Notes: generated by a model not told the origin, from the sequence alone. A DNA stretch of 36,082 nt from Alphaproteobacteria bacterium (GCA_029978325.1 JAPOJR010000017.1:1-36082), one strand, 5' to 3'. Counted from the first letter of the stretch, positions 1-10,298 are shown. A program made the numbers and translations.

Positions 1-1
1 G

Positions 2-913
2 TTACGTGTTGCCTCTATTCGATATTTGCCGATTGAGACCCGCCACACCCGCACAGACACGGGAAAGCGCTTTGATGTAGTGCCGATATCCGATCCTGGC
101 GCCGCCGCAGTACGCTACGCAGAGCTGGTGCGCGATGGACAGTTGCTCTCGCAAGAAAAGCCTCGCCAAGGCGGCGGCGCCGATTGGCAATATGCCCCCG
201 ATGACAGCGGGACCGACGGCCTGACCGCGCGACGCAAGGCCGTGCAGCAACTGATGCAGGACATTGCAAGCGCCGATGCTTCGACAATGGCATTGGTCAA
301 TGCCAGCGGTGCAGCGCTGCAGTTGGAGACGGACTTTCAGGATATTCTGCTGCAACAGGCCGCCATTGCGGCGCAATTGCAGGCGCTCGGCATCAAACGA
401 AACCAGGTTGAAAGTCGGATCGCAGCGCTCCGGTCGGAATTGGATGATGACGCGCATGCGGCTCCGCAGAGGGAGGGACAGCCGCGAATTGGGGAAAACG
501 ACGGCCGCGGCGTAGATGACGCCAGCAATAGCCGCCGGTTGGTGATAGACGCCGACTCGCTATTCGTGTCCAACAGCGCCATCGTTCGCACCGACGCCGG
601 CAAGCTACTCGAGTCGATTGCCGAGACGGTCAAATCCTGGGGACAGCTACCGGGCCTGCAGGGCGACAACTGGCGGCTGGAGATTCAGGGCCATGCTGAC
701 GAGCGGCCATTGATTTCCAACCGCTACCGGTCAAACCGCCATTTGTCGGCGGAACGCGCTCTGGCCGTGGTCGAAGCCCTGATCGGAGCCGGCATTGACG
801 GCAACAGGATATTTGCCAGTGGCTTTGGCGCCTCGGCCCCCATCACGCGGGAAAGCACGTCCGATGCCCATGCTCAGAACCGGCGGGTCGAGCTTATCTT
901 GCGACGTAACTGA
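2..913 (+). CDS. OmpA/MotB C-terminal domain (peptidoglycan-binding) protein, 5' end outside the window
   Basis: Frame is open to the window edge. C-terminal LEIQGHADERPL...NRHLSAERALAVVEALIGAGID..RIFASGFGASAPI...NRRVELIL matches the OmpA/MotB domain pattern, preceded by a coiled-coil-like region. Confidence 0.8.
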   Translation, partial: LRVASIRYLPIETRHTRTDTGKRFDVVPISDPGAAAVRYAELVRDGQLLSQEKPRQGGGADWQYAPDDSGTDGLTARRKAVQQLMQDIASADASTMALVNASGAALQLETDFQDILLQQAAIAAQLQALGIKRNQVESRIAALRSELDDDAHAAPQREGQPRIGENDGRGVDDASNSRRLVIDADSLFVSNSAIVRTDAGKLLESIAETVKSWGQLPGLQGDNWRLEIQGHADERPLISNRYRSNRHLSAERALAVVEALIGAGIDGNRIFASGFGASAPITRESTSDAHAQNRRVELILRRN

Positions 914-1024
914 TGCCGGCTTTGAACAAGGTCGCGAGCGGCGGTAAAGCAACCGCTGGCTTTGGCGAACCCGATTGCACATACTGACCGTATCGCTTGA
1001 TAACCCCCTGAGGAGCGACAGGTC

Positions 1025-2164
1025 ATGACACCACTTGAATTCGGCTGGTTCCTGCCGACCAGCGGCGACACGCTTGCCTATGGCGTCGAAGAAGAAACGA
1101 TCCCGACCAGCCCTGAACACCTGATGCGGGTTGTCGACGCGGTTGAAGCCGCCAATTTCGACTACATGCTGATTCCCGTAGCCCGCTATTGCTGGGAGGC
1201 TTACATTTCGGGCGCATTCGCCGCCGCCAACACCTCGAAAGTTGCGCCGTTAATCGCCGCACGGCCTGGCTATATGAACCCGGTGCTGCTGGCCAAGATG
1301 ATCGCCACATTCGACCAATTTTCCGGCGGCCGTATCTGCGTGAACCTGATCGCCGGCCAGGCGGACGAGGAAATCCGGTCAGAGGGCGTCACGCTAGCCA
1401 AAGAAGACCGTTACGCCATCATGGAGGAGGAAGTCTCCATCATAAAGGCGCTTTGGACCACGGACGAGCCGTTGTATTTCAAAGGCCGCTTCCACGATAT
1501 CAAGGGCGCGATCCTGGTGCCGAAGCCCTTGCAGAAGCCCTATCCGAGGTTCTACCTGGGCGGCGGTTCGGATGAAGCGTGGAACCTATCCGCCAAGCAT
1601 TCCGACGTGCATCTGTTCTGGGGCGACCTGCCGGAGAAGATCGAGGCCAACATCGCAGAAATCCGCCATCGCGCCGCAGCCTATGGCCGGGAACAGGAAA
1701 TAGGCTTTGGCATGCGGCTGCAAATTATCTGCCGCGAGACCGAGGAAGAGGCGCTGGCCGCCGCTGACAAGCTGATCCATGCCATCTCCGAAGACGCGCG
1801 CGAGGACCTGAAACGCTACACCGCCACTTCGAAGGCCAACCACCGGGTGCAGGAACTGGTGGCGGAAAAAGGCTTGTGGATTGCGCCGCACCTCTGGAGC
1901 GGCCTCACCCGGTTCCGGCCGGGCGCAGGCATCGGCGTCGTCGGCAATCCGCAGCAAGTGGCGGACACGCTCCAACAATTCATCGACGCCGGCTGCCACT
2001 CGTTCTGCCTGTCGGGCTATCTGCACCACGAAGAGGCGAAACGCTTCGGCGACTGGGTGCGCCCCATACTGGAACAGCAGAACCCCGGCAGAACCGGCGG
2101 CAGCGCCCGGACGCTGGAGCCGACGACGCCAAGGCCCCTGCGCAAGAAAGCGCATATTTACTGA
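1025..2164 (+). CDS. LLM-class flavin-dependent oxidoreductase, SsuD/alkanesulfonate monooxygenase-like
   Basis: MTPLEFGWFLPTSGD..., ATFDQFSGGRICVNLIAGQ, YPRFYLGGGSDEAW; RBS-like GAGGAG upstream of ATG 1025. Confidence 0.85.
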   Translation: MTPLEFGWFLPTSGDTLAYGVEEETIPTSPEHLMRVVDAVEAANFDYMLIPVARYCWEAYISGAFAAANTSKVAPLIAARPGYMNPVLLAKMIATFDQFSGGRICVNLIAGQADEEIRSEGVTLAKEDRYAIMEEEVSIIKALWTTDEPLYFKGRFHDIKGAILVPKPLQKPYPRFYLGGGSDEAWNLSAKHSDVHLFWGDLPEKIEANIAEIRHRAAAYGREQEIGFGMRLQIICRETEEEALAAADKLIHAISEDAREDLKRYTATSKANHRVQELVAEKGLWIAPHLWSGLTRFRPGAGIGVVGNPQQVADTLQQFIDAGCHSFCLSGYLHHEEAKRFGDWVRPILEQQNPGRTGGSARTLEPTTPRPLRKKAHIY

Positions 2165-2215
2165 CCGGCTGCGAATGTGAGGGACAAATCCCGCCTCAAG
2201 GGGCGGAAAACTGCG

Positions 2216-2292
2216 TGGTCGGAGTGAGAGGATTCGAACCTCCGGCCCCTGCCTCCCGAAGACAGTGCTCTACCAGGCTGAGCTACACTCCG
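2216..2292 (-). tRNA. tRNA-Pro(CGG), 77 nt with encoded CCA
   Basis: Reverse complement CGGAGTGTAGCTCAGCCTGGTAGAGCACTGTCTTCGGGAGGCAGGGGCCGGAGGTTCGAATCCTCTCACTCCGACCA. Acceptor CGGAGTG/CACTCCG, anticodon stem CTGTC/GGCAG, loop TTCGGGA (anticodon CGG), GTTCGAATCC T-loop. Confidence 0.97.
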
Positions 2293-2311
2293 TGCCGCAC
2301 GCAAGGTGGGT

Positions 2312-2340
2312 TTCATACAGACGTGCTGGGGCTATTGCAA
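2312..2340 (-). promoter_or_regulatory. Putative sigma70-type promoter of tRNA-Pro
   Basis: On the minus strand TTGCAA-N17-TATGAA, with the -10 ending about 20 nt before the tRNA 5' end. Confidence 0.5.
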
Positions 2341-2364
2341 GCACATCCCGCGCCGAATGTGCGA

Positions 2365-3378
2365 TTAATACGTGCGCGCGACACAAAAGGCTGCAACGTC
2401 CTGCAACGCTTGCCGATGTGCGCCATCGGGAAAGACCGAAAGCGCCGCAGCCGCGGCCTCCGCATGCCTGCGGGCAACCCGTCCGGTTTCGGCGAGCGTG
2501 TCATGCGCCAGCAACAAGCGCTGTGCTTCCTCCAGATCGGAGTCTTGCTGATCGCCGGCGCCGATCGTCCGCTCCCAGAAGGCCCGCTCCTGGGACGAGC
2601 CCTGCTGGTAAGCCAGAATGATCGGCAGGGTCACTTTGCGCTCGCGGAAATCGTCGCCTACCGACTTGCCCATCGCCGCCGCATTCGAAGCATAGTCCAG
2701 TTGGTCGTCCACCAATTGAAACGCGATGCCAAGCGACTGACCGTAGGATCGCAAGGCCGCTGCCTCTTCAGCGGTCCGACCGGCCAAAACGCCGCCGACT
2801 TCCGCTGCCGCCGCAAACAGCGCGGCGGTTTTGCCCTCGATCACCCGCATATAGGCATCGACCTCGGTCGCCGGATCGCCGGCGGTGGTGAGTTGCAGCA
2901 CTTCGCCTTCGGCGATGGTGGCCGATGCGTTCGCCAGAATGCGCAACACGTCGAGCGAGCCGGTTTCCACCATCAATTGGAACGAACGGCTAAACAGGAA
3001 ATCGCCGACCAGGACACTGGCCTGGTTGCCCCAAACAGCATTGGCGGTGGCATTGCCGCGGCGCAGGTCGCTTTCGTCCACCACATCGTCATGCAGCAAT
3101 GTGGCGGTGTGAATGAACTCGACGCAGGCCGCCAGGCCCCAATGCGCCGTACCTTGATAGCCGCACATGCGGGCGGCGCCCAGCGTCAGCAGCGGCCGCA
3201 GCCGCTTGCCGCCGGCGGCGACAATGTATTTGGCCAATTCCGGAATCAGGGCGACCGGGCTTTGCATATACTCCAGGATTAACCTGTTGACCTCCAACAT
3301 GTCGTCGGCCAACAGATCGCGAAGCGCGACGAGCGCATCGCGCGGATTGGAAGTTGTTACAGATTCCGGTGGCGTCAC
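2365..3378 (-). CDS. Polyprenyl (octaprenyl-type) diphosphate synthase
   Basis: GGKRLRPLL, LLHDDVVDESDLRRGNATAN (first Asp-rich motif), FQLVDDQLDY (second Asp-rich motif). Start set at GTG 3378; the ORF extends further upstream. Confidence 0.9.
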   Translation of the reverse strand: MTPPESVTTSNPRDALVALRDLLADDMLEVNRLILEYMQSPVALIPELAKYIVAAGGKRLRPLLTLGAARMCGYQGTAHWGLAACVEFIHTATLLHDDVVDESDLRRGNATANAVWGNQASVLVGDFLFSRSFQLMVETGSLDVLRILANASATIAEGEVLQLTTAGDPATEVDAYMRVIEGKTAALFAAAAEVGGVLAGRTAEEAAALRSYGQSLGIAFQLVDDQLDYASNAAAMGKSVGDDFRERKVTLPIILAYQQGSSQERAFWERTIGAGDQQDSDLEEAQRLLLAHDTLAETGRVARRHAEAAAAALSVFPDGAHRQALQDVAAFCVARTY

Positions 3379-3488
3379 GGCGCCTCTCTCAGCTAGGTCA
3401 GTGTCACACCATAGGCAGGAGGCTGCTGCGGTCAACATTCGCCGCCGCCATGCGGTTGTGGCAAACACGGCATCCTCAAGGGAACGCG

Positions 3489-3719
3489 ATGAAAGTGGTC
3501 CTCAAAACTAACAACTGGGTCGAGATGGGATGGGCCCAATCGGTCCTTAGCAGCGCCGGCATCGAATCCGAAGTCTTTGACCGGCACACCAGCATCGTCG
3601 AGGGCAACATTGGTGCAATCCCGCGGCGGCTAATGGTGGCAGACACAGACCAAGAACGGGCGGAACAGGCACTCGCGGTGGCGCGGGCAACCTTGGAACC
3701 ATCCAGTGCCAAGCCTTGA
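3489..3719 (+). CDS. DUF2007 domain-containing small protein
   Basis: MKVVLKTNNWVEMGWAQSVLSSAGIESEVFDRHTS...GAIPRRLMVADTDQERAEQAL resembles DUF2007. Confidence 0.75.
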   Translation: MKVVLKTNNWVEMGWAQSVLSSAGIESEVFDRHTSIVEGNIGAIPRRLMVADTDQERAEQALAVARATLEPSSAKP

Positions 3720-4464
3720 AGCGTATTTCCCGGGCGGCCTGACCGATGACCGGTTGTTGGGCGGGCGGGTACGCCTGCTGCAACCTGTCGGCGGCTACCG
3801 CGTCGCCGTCGATCCGGTGCTGCTGGCCGCCGCGGTGCCGGCCAAACCCGGCGAGGTCATTGCCGACTTCGGCGCCGGCACGGGCGCCGTCGGCCTGTGC
3901 CTGGCCGCGCGGGTGCGGGGTTGCCGAATCGTTGCAATCGAATTGGAATCAGACTTAGCGGCCCTGGTGCGGGCCAACGCGGCGGCCAATGCGTTGGACG
4001 ACGCGTTTCAGGTTGTCACCGCCGACCTTGCCAACGCGCCGTTGCCGCCCGCCAGCGTCGACCATGTGGCGATGAATCCCCCTTATCTGGCCGATGGCGC
4101 AGCGACGCGGCCGCCCGAACGCCTGCGCAGAGTTGCTGCGGTTGAAGGTTCCCTGCGGCTGGACGGCTGGATCACCCAGGCCTATGCGGCGGTTCGAGCC
4201 AAAGGCACCATTTCCCTGGTCCATCGCGCCGACCGGCTGGACGACATTGTCGCTGCCTGCCGGCGGCTGCAAACCGGCGGGCTGGCCATCCTTCCGATCT
4301 GGCCGAAGCCGGACAAGCCAGCGCACCGCGTGATTGTTCGGCTACGCAAAGGAGACCGCAGTCCCCTTTGCCTGCACCCCGGCCTGACGCTGCACTGCCC
4401 CGACGGCACTCTTTCGCCCGCCGCCAACGCCATTCTGCGCGACCTGGCGGCCTTGCAGGACTAA
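3706..4464 (+). CDS. tRNA1(Val) (adenine-N6)-methyltransferase-like (TrmN6 family) SAM methyltransferase
   Basis: ADFGAGTGAVGLCLA (SAM motif I) and MNPPYL (N6-adenine methyltransferase NPPY motif). GTG start overlaps the DUF2007 gene. Confidence 0.8.
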   Translation: MPSLEAYFPGGLTDDRLLGGRVRLLQPVGGYRVAVDPVLLAAAVPAKPGEVIADFGAGTGAVGLCLAARVRGCRIVAIELESDLAALVRANAAANALDDAFQVVTADLANAPLPPASVDHVAMNPPYLADGAATRPPERLRRVAAVEGSLRLDGWITQAYAAVRAKGTISLVHRADRLDDIVAACRRLQTGGLAILPIWPKPDKPAHRVIVRLRKGDRSPLCLHPGLTLHCPDGTLSPAANAILRDLAALQD

Positions 4465-4519
4465 GCCGACTTGCCCGGATGCCTACAGAATCAGGGTTCG
4501 AAACCTGTAAAAAGTCGCG

Positions 4520-4546
4520 TAGATAGGGGCGCTGTCCCCAAATCTA
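4520..4546 (+). other. Inverted repeat/hairpin in the 5' leader of gor
   Basis: TAGAT-A-GGGG-CGCTGT-CCCC-AA-ATCTA, ending 16 nt before ATG 4563. Confidence 0.4.
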
Positions 4547-4562
4547 TGGAGCCGAGTGCCTG

Positions 4563-5921
4563 ATGACCACTTCCTATGACTATGACCTGTTTGTAATCGG
4601 CGCTGGCTCCGGCGGCGTGCGGGCCAGCCGCATGGCGGCGCAGACAGGCGCGCGCGTCGGCATTTGCGAGGATAGCCGCATTGGCGGCACCTGCGTGCTG
4701 CGCGGCTGTATTCCTAAAAAGCTGTTGGTCTACGCAGCGCACTATCACCACGATTTTCAGGACGCTGTCGCCTATGGCTGGCAACCGCATCACCCGACTC
4801 ACGACTGGGGCACGCTGATCGCCAATAAGGACGAGGAGCTGGACCGGTTGAACGGCATCTATATCCGGCTGTTAAAAAATGCCGGCGTGGAGATCCACGA
4901 AGGTCGGGGCCGGGTGATCGATGCCCACACCGTGCAGGTCGGCCAGCAGGCAATCACGGCGAAGAATATCCTTGTGGCCACCGGCGGCTGGCCCTTCATC
5001 CCGGATATTCCGGGCGCGGAGCACGCCATCACCTCGAACGAAGCGTTGGATCTGCCGGAACGTCCGCACCGCGTGATCATCGTCGGCGGCGGCTATATCG
5101 CAGTGGAATTCGCCGGAATTTTTGCCGGGCTCGGCAGCCAGGTCACCATGGTGATCCGGGGAGAGGAATTGCTGCGCGGCTTTGACAACGATCTGCGGGT
5201 TGAACTTGCCCAGGCGATGACGCGGGCTGGCGTCGAAATCCACACGCGCAGCAACATCGCGCGGATCGACAAAAACGCCGCGGGCCTGAACGCCCGGACG
5301 GATCTGGGCGCAGACATTTCCGCCGACGTGATCATGTTTGCGACCGGACGCGCGCCCAATTCGCGCGGCATTGGGCTGGACGACGCCGGCGTCCGCCTGG
5401 GGCGGAACGGCGAAGTCATGGTGGACGAATATTCGCGCACCAATGTTCCCAGCATCTGGGCCATAGGCGACGTCACCGACCGCATGAACCTGACCCCGGT
5501 CGCATTGCACGAGGGCATGTGTTTCGTAAAAACGGTGTTCGGCGGCCAGCCGACTGCGCCGATCTACGACAATATCGCCACCGCCGTGTTCTCAACGCCG
5601 CCAATCGGCACCGTCGGCCTGACAGAGGAAGAGGCCAGGGCAAAATTCGGCAAGGTCGATATCTACAAAAGCGATTTCCGGCCGCTAAAGCACACGCTGA
5701 CCAAGCGGGATCATTTCACCTTCATGAAGATGATCGTCGATCCTGCAACCGATAAAGTCCTTGGCTGCCATATGATCGGCGACGATTCGGCGGAGATCAT
5801 CCAGGGCCTGGCGGTTGCCTTGAAATGCGGTGCGACCAAGGCGCAGTTCGACGCCACCATCGGGATTCACCCGACGGCGGCGGAGGAGTTCGTCACCATG
5901 CGGACCAAGGAGCCGGACTGA
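4563..5921 (+). CDS. gor: Glutathione-disulfide reductase
   Basis: FAD-binding GAGSGGVRASRMAA, redox-active GGTCVLRGCIPKKLLVYA, NAD(P) motif VIIVGGGYIAVEFAGIFAGLG, C-terminal IGIHPTAAEEFVTMR. Confidence 0.93.
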   Translation: MTTSYDYDLFVIGAGSGGVRASRMAAQTGARVGICEDSRIGGTCVLRGCIPKKLLVYAAHYHHDFQDAVAYGWQPHHPTHDWGTLIANKDEELDRLNGIYIRLLKNAGVEIHEGRGRVIDAHTVQVGQQAITAKNILVATGGWPFIPDIPGAEHAITSNEALDLPERPHRVIIVGGGYIAVEFAGIFAGLGSQVTMVIRGEELLRGFDNDLRVELAQAMTRAGVEIHTRSNIARIDKNAAGLNARTDLGADISADVIMFATGRAPNSRGIGLDDAGVRLGRNGEVMVDEYSRTNVPSIWAIGDVTDRMNLTPVALHEGMCFVKTVFGGQPTAPIYDNIATAVFSTPPIGTVGLTEEEARAKFGKVDIYKSDFRPLKHTLTKRDHFTFMKMIVDPATDKVLGCHMIGDDSAEIIQGLAVALKCGATKAQFDATIGIHPTAAEEFVTMRTKEPD

Positions 5922-5963
5922 CCGGCCACGCTATACGGCAGGCGGTCAGGCGCTCTCGCCTGC
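5918..5963. terminator. Candidate bidirectional terminator with two alternative hairpins between convergent genes
   Basis: CTGACCG (5918-5924)/CGGTCAG (5943-5949), or GCAGGCG (5938-5944)/CGCCTGC (5957-5963). No clear U-tract. Confidence 0.3.
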
Positions 5964-7145
5964 CGCGGCGCCAGCCGCCAGCATCGCTGCAATCTGCTCG
6001 GACGAGTAGCCGAGTTCGGCCAGAACTTCCGCCGTATGCTGGCCGAATGCCGGCGCGGGGCTCCGAATTTCGGCTGGCGTCTTGGACAGGGTATAGGGCG
6101 GGCGCATGATCCGGATGCGCCCTTCCGTCGGATGATCGGTCTCGACCCAGAAGCCCACATCCGCCAGATGGGGATCGGTAACGACCTCCTCCAGCGAGTT
6201 GATGTGCATGCCGGGCACGCCTGCTTCCGCCAAGGCGTCGACCCATTCCCTGGTCGTTTTCGTGATCGCCAGATCAGACAGCATCTGCGTAAGCTCGCCG
6301 CGATGGGCCAGGCGCGAGGCCCGGTCCCGGAACCTGGGGTCGGACAACAGATCCTCCCGGCCGATAATCCGCAACACCGCCGCCCAGTGCTTGTCGCTGG
6401 ACGGCAGGATGCAGACATGGCCATCCTTGGTCTGGAACGGCCACCGCAACGGCGTCGCGTGCCGCTCCGATCCAGACGGGCCAAGCGGCGGAATGAAGGC
6501 GTTGCCGGCCAGATGCTCGATCATGGTAAAGCTGGTCATGCTCTCGAACATCGGCACCTCCACCTCCTGCCCCTCGCCCGTGGCCAGCTTGTGGTACGCA
6601 GCAGCGGAGATGGCATAGGCGGCAAAGAGTGCCGTGGTCTTGTCGGCAATCAGCATCGGCACGAAACGGGCCTCACGCCCGTTGTGGGCCTCTAGCGCAA
6701 CAAGGCCGCTGGTGCCCTGGATGACGTCGTCGAATGCCGCACGGCCGGCATAGCGGCCTTCGCGGCCAAAGCCCCAGATATTGCAATAGACCAGGCCAGG
6801 ATTAAGGGCCGCAACGCTCGGATAATCGAACCCAAGGCGGGCAAGCGGTTCCGGCCGCATATTATGGATAAAAATGTCTGCGCCCTGGATCAGACGGCGT
6901 AACGCATCCGCGCCGCCTTCCGTTTTCAGGTCGAGCCCGATCGAGCGTTTGTTCCGATTGAGCTGGAGGAACATATTGCCCATACCGGCATGGCGGCGGG
7001 GCGTGCCCATGCGGGTCATGTCACCGTCCGGCGCCTCGACCTTGGTCACGTCGGCGCCCATGTCGGCGAGCAGTTGCGTCGTATAGGGGCCAACGACGAC
7101 GGTGGTCAGGTCGATCACCTTCAGACCATGAAAAGGGCCAGGCAT
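5946..7145 (-). CDS. CaiB/BaiF family CoA-transferase
   Basis: MPGPFHGLKVIDLTTVVVGPYTTQLLADMGADVTKVEAP...NRNKRSIGLDLK; start chosen at ATG 7145. Confidence 0.9.
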   Translation of the reverse strand: MPGPFHGLKVIDLTTVVVGPYTTQLLADMGADVTKVEAPDGDMTRMGTPRRHAGMGNMFLQLNRNKRSIGLDLKTEGGADALRRLIQGADIFIHNMRPEPLARLGFDYPSVAALNPGLVYCNIWGFGREGRYAGRAAFDDVIQGTSGLVALEAHNGREARFVPMLIADKTTALFAAYAISAAAYHKLATGEGQEVEVPMFESMTSFTMIEHLAGNAFIPPLGPSGSERHATPLRWPFQTKDGHVCILPSSDKHWAAVLRIIGREDLLSDPRFRDRASRLAHRGELTQMLSDLAITKTTREWVDALAEAGVPGMHINSLEEVVTDPHLADVGFWVETDHPTEGRIRIMRPPYTLSKTPAEIRSPAPAFGQHTAEVLAELGYSSEQIAAMLAAGAAAGESA

Positions 7146-7330
7146 GGGCGGCGAGTCCTCAATAGAGCAGAGCAAAGTTGGCGAAGAGCTTACGCAGGCG
7201 CAACGTTCGAGGCCAGTGCCTGCCAGTGCGAATATTCGCTCATTTTCGGAAGAATTGCGGCAATCGTTATCCACCAACGATAGTCTGACCCAATTTCATA
7301 GGGCCGATGGGATTCCCCCACCCGCTTGAC

Positions 7331-8461
7331 CTACAGGGTAGATCCATCCGTTGTCTGCCGCCGCTTCATCCAGCGCGCTACGAATGTCGCGCTGGTCACG
7401 ACGATGATCATTCGGCCCAGGTGGTGCAGCGACACGAATGGCACCTCAATGCCCAACGACAGCGCAATCAGGCTCATTTCAGCAAACCCGCCGGGGGAAT
7501 AGGCCAGGTGAATGGCGCGGAAATCCAGCCCGGTCGCCGATGCCAGCGCCATAGCGGCGGCCGCAGCCGACGCCAGCAGGCAAATCGTGGCCATGCCGGA
7601 AATCATCATCGGCCGCACCAGTTCGTGCACCCGCACGCCGCTGAAACGCGATCCGGCGCCGGCCCCCATGACCAACTGGGCGACGGCGATGAAATCGCTG
7701 GGCGGCCGCGACGTGGTAACGCCGGTTATATGGATGATGCCGCTGGCGATCATCGGGCCGATCATCTGCCAGGCGGGCACTTTCAGGAATTTGGCGACAA
7801 TCGCGCCGACAGCGCCTGTGACTGCCAATATCGCCAGTTCGCGCGGTGGCAGCTGCCAGAAAAAACCGCTACCGCCCAAATTGGCGGGCGGCACGTATCC
7901 GGCCAGGATGCTGTAGGCCGGCGGAATGATCGCCATTACCATCACGACCCGCGTTGCGTGGATCAGCACAATCGTCCGTTCATTGCCGCCCAACGCCGGA
8001 CCGAGAATGATCATTTCGCCCAGACCGCCCGGCGAGGCGCAGAAAAACGCCGTAACCCGGTCGATACGGCCGAGGCGCACGAATATCTGAAAGCTGAGCC
8101 AGGTGCCGAACAACACGAACAGGCACATCCCGGCAAAACTGGTGATCCAGAGATGCAGATGCTCCAGCACATCCGGCCGGAACGACGAGCCCAGGGTCAC
8201 GCCCAATACGATGATCCAAACCCGCCGAAACATTTGCGGGATGAACAAGGTCAGGCCGCTCATGGAGGCGACCATGGTGGCGAACAACGCACCCAGCATC
8301 CACGGCAAGGGCGTGCCAAGATAGGCAAATACCGCGCCGCCGCAGGCGCCAATGGCGAGCGTCTGCGCCATCAGCAGCAGCCGGGTTCGGGAAAAGGGCG
8401 ACAAGCCGGGCGGTTTGGCGGCAGGCGGAGAAGAACCGGGCGACCCGGCGGCAACGGTCAC
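7331..8461 (-). CDS. AbrB-duplication family membrane protein (PF05145-like)
   Basis: Multi-TM protein with repeated [15 protein letters not shown] and [18 protein letters not shown] ... [23 protein letters not shown] start overlaps the nadK stop. Confidence 0.8.
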   Translation of the reverse strand: MTVAAGSPGSSPPAAKPPGLSPFSRTRLLLMAQTLAIGACGGAVFAYLGTPLPWMLGALFATMVASMSGLTLFIPQMFRRVWIIVLGVTLGSSFRPDVLEHLHLWITSFAGMCLFVLFGTWLSFQIFVRLGRIDRVTAFFCASPGGLGEMIILGPALGGNERTIVLIHATRVVMVMAIIPPAYSILAGYVPPANLGGSGFFWQLPPRELAILAVTGAVGAIVAKFLKVPAWQMIGPMIASGIIHITGVTTSRPPSDFIAVAQLVMGAGAGSRFSGVRVHELVRPMMISGMATICLLASAAAAAMALASATGLDFRAIHLAYSPGGFAEMSLIALSLGIEVPFVSLHHLGRMIIVVTSATFVARWMKRRQTTDGSTL

Positions 8462-9237
8462 GTGACGAACTGCTCCTTCAGCACCCGCTCGTCCAAATCA
8501 TGCTCGGGATCGAACAGCAGCGTGAACGAAACGCCGGTATCCTCCTCGACCTCGACCCATCGCACATCACGCATTTCGGTGAAGTCGGCGACCGCGCTCA
8601 CCGGGCGCTTGTCCGGATCGCAAACTTCAAACCGCACCAGCGCATCGCGCGGCAGGATGGCCCCGCGCCACCGCCGCGGCCGGAATGCGCTGATCGGTGT
8701 CAGGCACAGCACCTCCGCCGACAAGGGCACGACGGGGCCGTGCGCCGACAGATTATAGGCGGTCGACCCGGCCGGCGTTGCGACGATCACGCCGTCGCAC
8801 ATCAATTCGTCGATGCGCACGACGCCGTCGATGGTGATCCGCAGATGCGCTGTCTGGCGGGTCTCGCGCAGCAACGATACTTCGTTGATCGCGTGCGCGG
8901 ACATCTGTTGGCCATCCATTGTTTCGACGCGCATCAACAACGGCGTCAACTCAACCCTGTTCGCCCGGGTGATGCGGGCCATCAGGCCGTCCCGGTCGAA
9001 ATGATTCATCAGAAAGCCAACCGTGCCGCGGTGCATGCCGAAGATGGCAGCGCCGACGCCGATATAGCGATGCAGGGTCTCCAGCATAAAGCCGTCGCCG
9101 CCCAAGGCGACTATCACGTCGGCTTTTTCCGGCGCTACCGAAGGATAGTTGCGCCGCAGATCAATCAGCGCGTTTTGGGCGGCGTCGGCGGGTGATGCGA
9201 CAAAAGCTATTGATGGAGTTTGGACCGGCGCATTCAT
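8458..9237 (-). CDS. nadK: NAD kinase
   Basis: [17 protein letters not shown] (GGDG), [40 protein letters not shown]. Confidence 0.93.
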   Translation of the reverse strand: MNAPVQTPSIAFVASPADAAQNALIDLRRNYPSVAPEKADVIVALGGDGFMLETLHRYIGVGAAIFGMHRGTVGFLMNHFDRDGLMARITRANRVELTPLLMRVETMDGQQMSAHAINEVSLLRETRQTAHLRITIDGVVRIDELMCDGVIVATPAGSTAYNLSAHGPVVPLSAEVLCLTPISAFRPRRWRGAILPRDALVRFEVCDPDKRPVSAVADFTEMRDVRWVEVEEDTGVSFTLLFDPEHDLDERVLKEQFVT

Positions 9238-9245
9238 CACTCCAC

Positions 9246-10298
9246 TCAACCGCCCGTGGTCGACATGTGCCGCGGGACAGCGGCCGCGCCGCGCCGACGG
9301 CGGTCGATGATAAAGTCATGGCCCTTCGGCTTCAGCGCTATGGCGGCCCGGATCGCGTCTTCCAGCGGAGCATCGCTTTCCGCCGCGCGAACGACTTCCT
9401 TCAGATCTGCCGAATCATTCTGGCCGAGGCAGAGATACAGCATGCCGGTGCAGGTCAGGCGAACGCGATTGCAGCTTTCGCAGAAATTGTGGGTCATCGG
9501 CGTGATGAAGCCCAGCCGGCCGCCGGTTTCCTTGACGACGAAATAGCGGGCCGGACCGCCGGTCTTGTAGTCGGTTTCCTCCAGCGTCCAACGCTGGGCA
9601 AGATCGGCGCGGACCATCGACAAAGGCCAATACTGGTCGACCCGTTGCTCGCCGATGTCGCCCATTGGCATCACCTCGATCAGGGTCAGGTCAAAGCCCT
9701 CGTCGCCACACCAGGCGATCAGGCGGTCCAGTTCCCGGTCGTTGACGCCTTTCAGCGCGACGGCATTGATCTTGATCTTCAGCCCGGCGTTCTTCGCCGC
9801 CTCGATGCCCCGCAAGACCTGGTCCAGCCTGCCCCAGCGGGTGAGTTGCTTAAACAGGTCGGGATCGAGCGTATCCAGCGACACGTTGATGCGGCGCATA
9901 CCGGCAGCGTAGAGCTGGTCGGCGAATCGCTCCAACTGGCTGCCATTCGTGGTCAGCGTCAACTCGTCCAGCAGCCCGGACTCCAGATGACGGCCCAGGC
10001 CGTTGATCAAATTCATGATGCCGCGGCGCACCAGCGGCTCACCACCGGTCAGGCGCAATTTGCGCACGCCCATGCGCACGAAGGCGCTACAGACGCGATC
10101 AAGCTCGTCCAGCGTCAGGATATCCTTCTTCGGTAGGAAGGTCATATCCTCCGCCATGCAATAAACGCAGCGGAAATCGCATCGGTCGGTCACCGACACG
10201 CGCAGATAGGTAATGGACCGGCCGAACGGATCGATCACCGGTCCGGCGGCGGGTGTGGTAGAGATAGCGGTGGTCGCGGCCATGATGCGTGCGCCCAT
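9246..10298 (-). CDS. moaA: GTP 3',8-cyclase (radical SAM, molybdenum cofactor biosynthesis)
   Basis: [15 protein letters not shown] (CxxxCxxC), [33 protein letters not shown] (C-terminal cluster). Ends ...RHMSTTGG, with the expected GG C-terminus. Confidence 0.96.
   Translation of the reverse strand: MGARIMAATTAISTTPAAGPVIDPFGRSITYLRVSVTDRCDFRCVYCMAEDMTFLPKKDILTLDELDRVCSAFVRMGVRKLRLTGGEPLVRRGIMNLINGLGRHLESGLLDELTLTTNGSQLERFADQLYAAGMRRINVSLDTLDPDLFKQLTRWGRLDQVLRGIEAAKNAGLKIKINAVALKGVNDRELDRLIAWCGDEGFDLTLIEVMPMGDIGEQRVDQYWPLSMVRADLAQRWTLEETDYKTGGPARYFVVKETGGRLGFITPMTHNFCESCNRVRLTCTGMLYLCLGQNDSADLKEVVRAAESDAPLEDAIRAAIALKPKGHDFIIDRRRRGAAAVPRHMSTTGG

Noticed and set aside
2216-2292. tRNA-Pro as an integration site for a genomic island
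   Set aside because: No integrase, attachment repeat or phage-like genes flank it; neighbours are ordinary chromosomal genes.
1876-3282. 468-aa plus-strand ORF spanning tRNA-Pro and the polyprenyl synthase
   Set aside because: Crosses a clear tRNA and is antisense to a gene with both Asp-rich motifs; spurious.
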